A DNA stretch of 9,717 bases. It comes from Candidatus Aenigmatarchaeota archaeon. Its GTDB lineage: Archaea > Aenigmatarchaeota > Aenigmatarchaeia > PWEA01. The position numbers and the translations under genes are program-made. How positions within the stretch are numbered: the first letter of the stretch is position 1; each line of letters opens with the position of its first letter. Below the pieces are notes generated by a model. It worked only from the letters and a program-made list of their open reading frames with translations, ran no database searches and had not been told where the DNA came from. The stretch spans positions 1-9,717 of the forward strand of contig PWFY01000027.1 of NCBI GenBank assembly GCA_003554235.1. The letters run 5' to 3'. This document shows positions 7,836 to 9,717 of this stretch, piece after piece.

Positions 7836-8240
7836 GTGAAGAAAAAATTCGACAAGGAAGCAATACAGGCAATAAGCCTCTTTGAAGAAGAAACGAATGT
7901 AGAGGTAAAGGACTATATACAGGACGATGAGTCCTCCTACTTCTTAGTTGAAGAAGGAAAGGCAGGTCTGGCAATAGGAAAGGACGGTAAAAACATAAAG
8001 AAAATAGGCCGCCTGCTCGGCAAGAGGATAAAGGTTTTTGAATATGAAGACAATGAAGAAAAGTTAGTCAGAAACATGATCATGGAAGCCAACTCTGTTG
8101 AAATAAATGGGAAGACCGCTCTGGTGGAGGTAGACAAAAGCGACAGAGGAAGAGTAATTGGATCGAAGGGCAGTAACATTGAAAAGGTAAGGACCCTGAT
8201 GAAAAGAAACAGTGGCTTAAACGAACTCAAGTTAAAGTAG
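7836..8240 (+). CDS. nusA: NusA-like transcription factor with two KH domains
   Basis: This 134-residue protein is the archaeal NusA homologue, which consists of the two KH RNA-binding domains only and lacks the bacterial N-terminal RNAP-binding and S1 domains. GxxG loops are seen at 48-51 (GKDG, in LAIGKDGKNI) and 109-112 (GSKG, in VIGSKGSNI). The family normally follows the RNAP genes and is thought to act in transcription termination or rRNA processing; the archaeal role is not settled. The GTG start at 7836 lies 4 nt after the rpoA'' stop. Two neighbours common in other archaea are missing: L30e before it and S12/S7 after it. The next element is a tRNA with its own promoter, so this is probably the last gene of the operon. 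Confidence 0.94.
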   Translation: MKKKFDKEAIQAISLFEEETNVEVKDYIQDDESSYFLVEEGKAGLAIGKDGKNIKKIGRLLGKRIKVFEYEDNEEKLVRNMIMEANSVEINGKTALVEVDKSDRGRVIGSKGSNIEKVRTLMKRNSGLNELKLK

Positions 8241-8251
8241 CCCAGGAAAGA

Positions 8252-8259
8252 TTTATAAC
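8252..8259 (+). promoter_or_regulatory. TATA box of tRNA-Lys(CUU)
   Basis: TTTATAAC lies 12 nt after the nusA stop, with purine-rich AGGAAAGA just upstream as a possible BRE. Initiation about 25 nt downstream (near 8280) fits the tRNA 5' end at 8285. No separate terminator for the RNAP operon is visible between 8241 and 8251. Confidence 0.7.
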
Positions 8260-8284
8260 CTTCTTCAAACTAAAATCAACCTGT

Positions 8285-8385
8285 GGGCCCGTAGCTCAGT
8301 CTGGCAGAGCACGAGGCTCTTAAGAAAATTCAGGAAAGTTTTCTGAGATACCTCGGAGTCGCGGGTTCAAATCCCGTCGGGCCCA
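8285..8385 (+). tRNA. tRNA-Lys(CUU) with a 27-nt intron
   Basis: The acceptor stem GGGCCCG (8285-8291) pairs with CGGGCCC (8378-8384) and the discriminator is A8385; no CCA is encoded. The anticodon stem CGAGG (8312-8316) pairs with CCTCG (8351-8355). After removal of the intron the loop is CTCTTAA, giving anticodon CTT, which reads AAG Lys codons. The D and T arms are identical to those of tRNA-Lys(UUU) at 352-520. It lies between the RNAP operon and a convergent minus-strand gene. Confidence 0.95.
8323..8349 (+). other. Bulge-helix-bulge tRNA intron (27 nt) in tRNA-Lys(CUU)
   Basis: The intron sits after position 37. C8317-C8319 pair with G8345-G8347 (a fourth pair, T8320/T8344, is mismatched). 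The 3-nt bulges are T8321-A8322^A8323 and A8348-T8349^A8350. The inner helix G8324-A8328 pairs with T8339-C8343, extended by T8329.G8338. It is a compact and near-canonical substrate for the archaeal splicing endonuclease. Confidence 0.88.
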
Positions 8386-8390
8386 TGACC

Positions 8391-8403
8391 ATAAAAATAA
8401 AAC
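8391..8403 (-). terminator. T-rich terminator of the minus-strand gene cluster
   Basis: Read on the minus strand, the bases just after the TGA of the acidic ORF form a T-rich run, GTTTTATTTTTAT. Archaeal RNAP commonly terminates at such tracts. It lies about 5 nt from the tRNA-Lys(CUU) 3' end, so it would stop transcription before running into the tRNA on the opposite strand. Based on composition only. Confidence 0.45.
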
Positions 8404-8745
8404 TCACCTTTCGTAATCCCTCAGACAGCACTCTATATCTACCTTGTATGACATCATTTCTTCGTATGCGTTCTTGAGGTAATATATTTCCTCATCTGTG
8501 ATATCCCCCCTGAGAAGATTATCAAAACATTCTCTTATGCCATCAACAGAACCCTCCATATCATCCATGAAGGCATTTATGTAAATAAGTAATCCGTCTT
8601 CTCCTTCCTCAGGGATACTTTCTATTTTTCGGTCCAATGAATCAAGATACCTATCCATATAATCAAAAAGTTCCAGCACACTGACACAGTAATCACTGAA
8701 AAATTCTTGCCTTTCATCGGTCTCAAATAGTTCTGGTCGAAACAT
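8404..8745 (-). CDS. Hypothetical acidic helical protein
   Basis: I do not recognise this 113-residue protein. It contains about 32 Asp/Glu against 11 Lys/Arg, so it is strongly acidic, far more so than its neighbours. The pattern of hydrophobic and charged residues suggests three or four helices, with a loop at IPEEGEDG (44-51). Cysteines are at 20, 73, 106 and 107, the last two adjacent, with no zinc-type spacing. There is no signal peptide or membrane segment. ATG 8745 is about 29 nt past a minus-strand TATA-like element (8771-8778), which would fit leaderless or near-leaderless expression. Alternatively it is the fourth gene of the LSm, L37e, aEF1-beta cluster, 36 nt after aEF1-beta. A coding call is favoured by the full-length frame, the protein-like composition and the lack of any other gene there. 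Confidence 0.72.
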   Translation of the reverse strand: MFRPELFETDERQEFFSDYCVSVLELFDYMDRYLDSLDRKIESIPEEGEDGLLIYINAFMDDMEGSVDGIRECFDNLLRGDITDEEIYYLKNAYEEMMSYKVDIECCLRDYER

Positions 8746-8770
8746 AGAACTAAGATGTCCTCAAGCTACT

Positions 8771-8778
8771 TATAGATA
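8771..8778 (-). promoter_or_regulatory. Possible TATA box of the acidic ORF
   Basis: On the minus strand this reads TATCTATA, in the 36-nt gap after the aEF1-beta stop. Its distance to the ATG at 8745 (about 29 nt) is right for a short or absent leader. It is weak in sequence, so readthrough from the upstream genes is equally possible. Confidence 0.35.
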
Positions 8779-8781
8779 CAC

Positions 8782-9036
8782 TCAAAGAAGTGATACGTTT
8801 TCCACTCTTACAGAAGTCACACCGTCAATATTTTCTATAAAGTTCTCTATATCGTCGGTCCCGCCTTCATCCTCTCCTCTAACTATAAGGACTTTAAGGG
8901 CAGAAAGACCAAAACCTATGCTCTCTGTTTCAGAATCCTCTACTGTAAACTCCTTTTCGATCTCACCAAGAATCTCTTGAAGATCTTTTTTTGGGTCTTC
9001 AGGTGTAATCTTGAGAGAAATTGCAACCTCGCCCAT
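8782..9036 (-). CDS. ef1b: Translation elongation factor aEF1-beta
   Basis: This 84-residue protein is the archaeal guanine nucleotide exchange factor for aEF1A: it helps replace GDP by GTP during elongation. The sequence MGEVAISLKITPEDPKKDL opens the fold, IGFGLSALKVLIVRGE lies in the middle, and the typical end is ENIDGVTSVRVENVSLL. Length fits the family (about 85-90 residues). The ATG at 9036 is chosen over an in-frame GTG at 9057. The ATG lies 4 nt after the L37e stop, has GGAAGGA upstream, and starts exactly at the conserved MGEV; the GTG would add seven non-conserved residues and overlap L37e. It is probably cotranscribed with LSm and L37e. Confidence 0.95.
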   Translation of the reverse strand: MGEVAISLKITPEDPKKDLQEILGEIEKEFTVEDSETESIGFGLSALKVLIVRGEDEGGTDDIENFIENIDGVTSVRVENVSLL

Positions 9037-9040
9037 TTTA

Positions 9041-9226
9041 TCAGTCCTTCCTTTCACCTGTTATTTTTTTATTCTTCCAGTTTTCATTTTTCAGTTTTTT
9101 TGTCTTGCCGAAACCGCAGGCTGAACACTGGCCTTTGGAGCGGTTGAAAGACTTTCTACCGCACCTCCTACAAATTCCATGTGTTTGCTTCTTCTTTTTA
9201 CCTGCAGACGGTGTACCCTTAGACAT
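9041..9226 (-). CDS. rpl37e: Large ribosomal subunit protein eL37 (L37e)
   Basis: This 61-residue, Lys/Arg-rich zinc-ribbon protein of the large ribosomal subunit binds 23S rRNA. The start [19 protein letters not shown] is typical of archaeal L37e. The zinc site is CRRC (19-22) and CSAC (34-37), followed by [13 protein letters not shown], which continues into a basic tail. A good Shine-Dalgarno sequence GGTGATC is present on the minus strand (9230-9236), a few bases before the ATG. It follows the LSm gene by 25 nt; the LSm-L37e pairing is a conserved archaeal arrangement. Confidence 0.97.
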   Translation of the reverse strand: MSKGTPSAGKKKKQTHGICRRCGRKSFNRSKGQCSACGFGKTKKLKNENWKNKKITGERKD

Positions 9227-9251
9227 TTAGATCACCAAAAAGAAACCAGAG

Positions 9252-9482
9252 CTACTCAGGCGAGGCGAATATCACGTTATCTCCTCTGACTACTATAGTG
9301 CCTAACCTCATCTTACTGTCCTGGTCTCCAACCTTCTCAGCATTTTCTAACCAAAGGTTCAGATGAAGATCAAACGCCACTAACTTCCCTGATATCTTCT
9401 CGCCATTTTTCAGGTGTGCTATGATTCTTTTTCCTCTGGCCTTTTCAAGTGCATCAAGTGGTCTCTTGCCATTTTCACCCAT
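9252..9482 (-). CDS. lsm: LSm / Sm-like archaeal protein (SmAP)
   Basis: This 76-residue Sm-fold protein is expected to form a heptameric ring that binds U-rich RNA. The short N-terminal helix contains RPLDALEKA. The Sm1 motif (about 19-50) contains FDLHLNL with D38, H40 and N42. The Sm2 motif is IVVRGDNVIF (63-72), with R66, G67, D68 and N69. H40/N42 and the RGDN loop are the usual uridine-binding positions. ATG 9482 is about 8 nt from the initiation site predicted by the TATA box at 9511-9518, so the mRNA would be nearly leaderless. It is the first gene of the minus-strand cluster. Confidence 0.97.
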   Translation of the reverse strand: MGENGKRPLDALEKARGKRIIAHLKNGEKISGKLVAFDLHLNLWLENAEKVGDQDSKMRLGTIVVRGDNVIFASPE

Positions 9483-9510
9483 GATATCACGTTGTTTTTT
9501 ATTAAAAGAA

Positions 9511-9518
9511 TATTTAAA
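9511..9518 (-). promoter_or_regulatory. TATA box of the LSm, L37e, aEF1-beta cluster
   Basis: On the minus strand the region reads CCTTTAAATA, with TTTAAATA as the box and CC at its upstream edge. The spacing to the LSm ATG at 9482 (about 33 nt) gives a very short leader. The core TTTAAA is palindromic, so the same box could also be used on the plus strand toward S8e. Confidence 0.65.
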
Positions 9519-9525
9519 GGTATGG

Positions 9526-9541
9526 GTTAAAAGTATTTAAA
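9526..9541 (+). promoter_or_regulatory. TATA region of the S8e gene
   Basis: Two overlapping AT-rich elements lie here: GTTAAAAG near 9526-9532 and TATTTAAA at 9534-9541. The first predicts initiation near 9554 and the second near 9563. Because the SD-like GAAGGTG lies at about 9552-9558, the first, or the more upstream box at 9511-9518, is the better fit for a transcript that keeps that site. Confidence 0.45.
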
Positions 9542-9551
9542 TGAAAAGAAT

Positions 9552-9558
9552 GAAGGTG
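9552..9558 (+). promoter_or_regulatory. Shine-Dalgarno site of the S8e gene
   Basis: GAAGGTG lies 7 nt before the ATG at 9566 and resembles the archaeal consensus GGAGGTG. It supports the chosen start. Confidence 0.55.
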
Positions 9559-9565
9559 TGAAAGT

Positions 9566-9717
9566 ATGCCACATAACAAATCAAGGAGAAAGACAACAGG
9601 CGGAAAAAGAAAGGGAAGAAGAAAAAGGAGGAAGCATGAACTCAGAAGAGAAAGTATAAACTGCAAACTAACCGAAGACAGTGAAAAGCGCAAGAAAATT
9701 GATGTTAGAGGTATAAA
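9566..9717 (+). CDS. rps8e: Small ribosomal subunit protein eS8 (S8e), N-terminal part, cut by the window end
   Basis: The frame from ATG 9566 is open to the last base (50 full codons) and encodes MPHNKSRRKTTGGKRKGRRK, then RRKHELRRESINCKLTEDSE, then KRKKIDVRGI. The pattern RKxTGG, the basic run, the RKHELRRE block, and K(R)xxxVRG match the N-terminus of archaeal S8e, a 30S protein usually about 120-130 residues long. The very N-terminus differs from the WQGRS start I recall in many archaea. Start choice is supported by a nearby SD site and a promoter at the right distance. It is divergent from the LSm cluster. Confidence 0.88.
   Translation, partial: MPHNKSRRKTTGGKRKGRRKRRKHELRRESINCKLTEDSEKRKKIDVRGI

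Noticed and set aside
9037..9057. Upstream GTG start for aEF1-beta
   Set aside because: It would overlap the L37e gene and add seven non-conserved residues before the family start MGEV.
1..9717. CRISPR array, insertion sequence, defence or toxin module
   Set aside because: No spaced direct repeats, terminal inverted repeats, transposase or effector-type proteins are seen; the only long repeats are the tRNA-Lys arms.

Overview
The window is a housekeeping segment of an archaeal chromosome. It holds the RNA polymerase (RNAP) operon in the order rpoH, rpoB'', rpoB', rpoA', rpoA'', nusA-like; an LSm, ribosomal protein L37e, aEF1-beta cluster; the start of a ribosomal protein S8e gene; archaeal TATA-type promoters; and bulge-helix-bulge tRNA introns. 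The largest subunit is split into A'/A'' and the second largest into B''/B'. The B split is typical of methanogens, Archaeoglobales and Halobacteria. Several B'/B'' segments read most like halobacterial or methanogen sequences (for example WVGGRSGVSQ in B''). The proteins are rich in Lys and Glu, and AGA/AGG (Arg) and ATA (Ile) codons dominate. I infer an uncultured euryarchaeote or possibly a DPANN-type (small-genome archaeal) lineage; the exact group is not resolved.

Left end (1-530): tRNA-Asp(GUC), a 67-residue cysteine-rich protein, and tRNA-Lys(UUU) with a 95-nt intron are packed with gaps of about 20 and 5 nt and may form one transcript. Centre (571-8240): a strong TATA box leads into six tightly coupled plus-strand genes (gaps 0-4 nt) encoding RNAP subunits H, B'', B', A', A'' and a two-KH NusA-like factor. 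The usual L30e gene between rpoA'' and nusA is absent, and S12/S7 do not follow. A second promoter drives a second intron-containing tRNA-Lys(CUU) at 8285-8385. Right end (8404-9482, minus strand): LSm, L37e, aEF1-beta and an acidic protein of unknown function run toward that tRNA. An AT-rich divergent promoter region (9483-9565) separates LSm from the S8e gene, which runs off the window.

Together the genes serve transcription (core RNAP, NusA-like), translation (ribosomal proteins, aEF1-beta, three tRNAs) and RNA metabolism (LSm). I see no mobile element, CRISPR array, toxin or defence module, and no convincing new multi-gene system. The items worth a second look are the two intron-bearing tRNA-Lys genes bracketing the operon, the large structured intron, the mRNA sandwiched between tRNAs, unusual residues at normally invariant RNAP active-site segments, and the acidic orphan protein.
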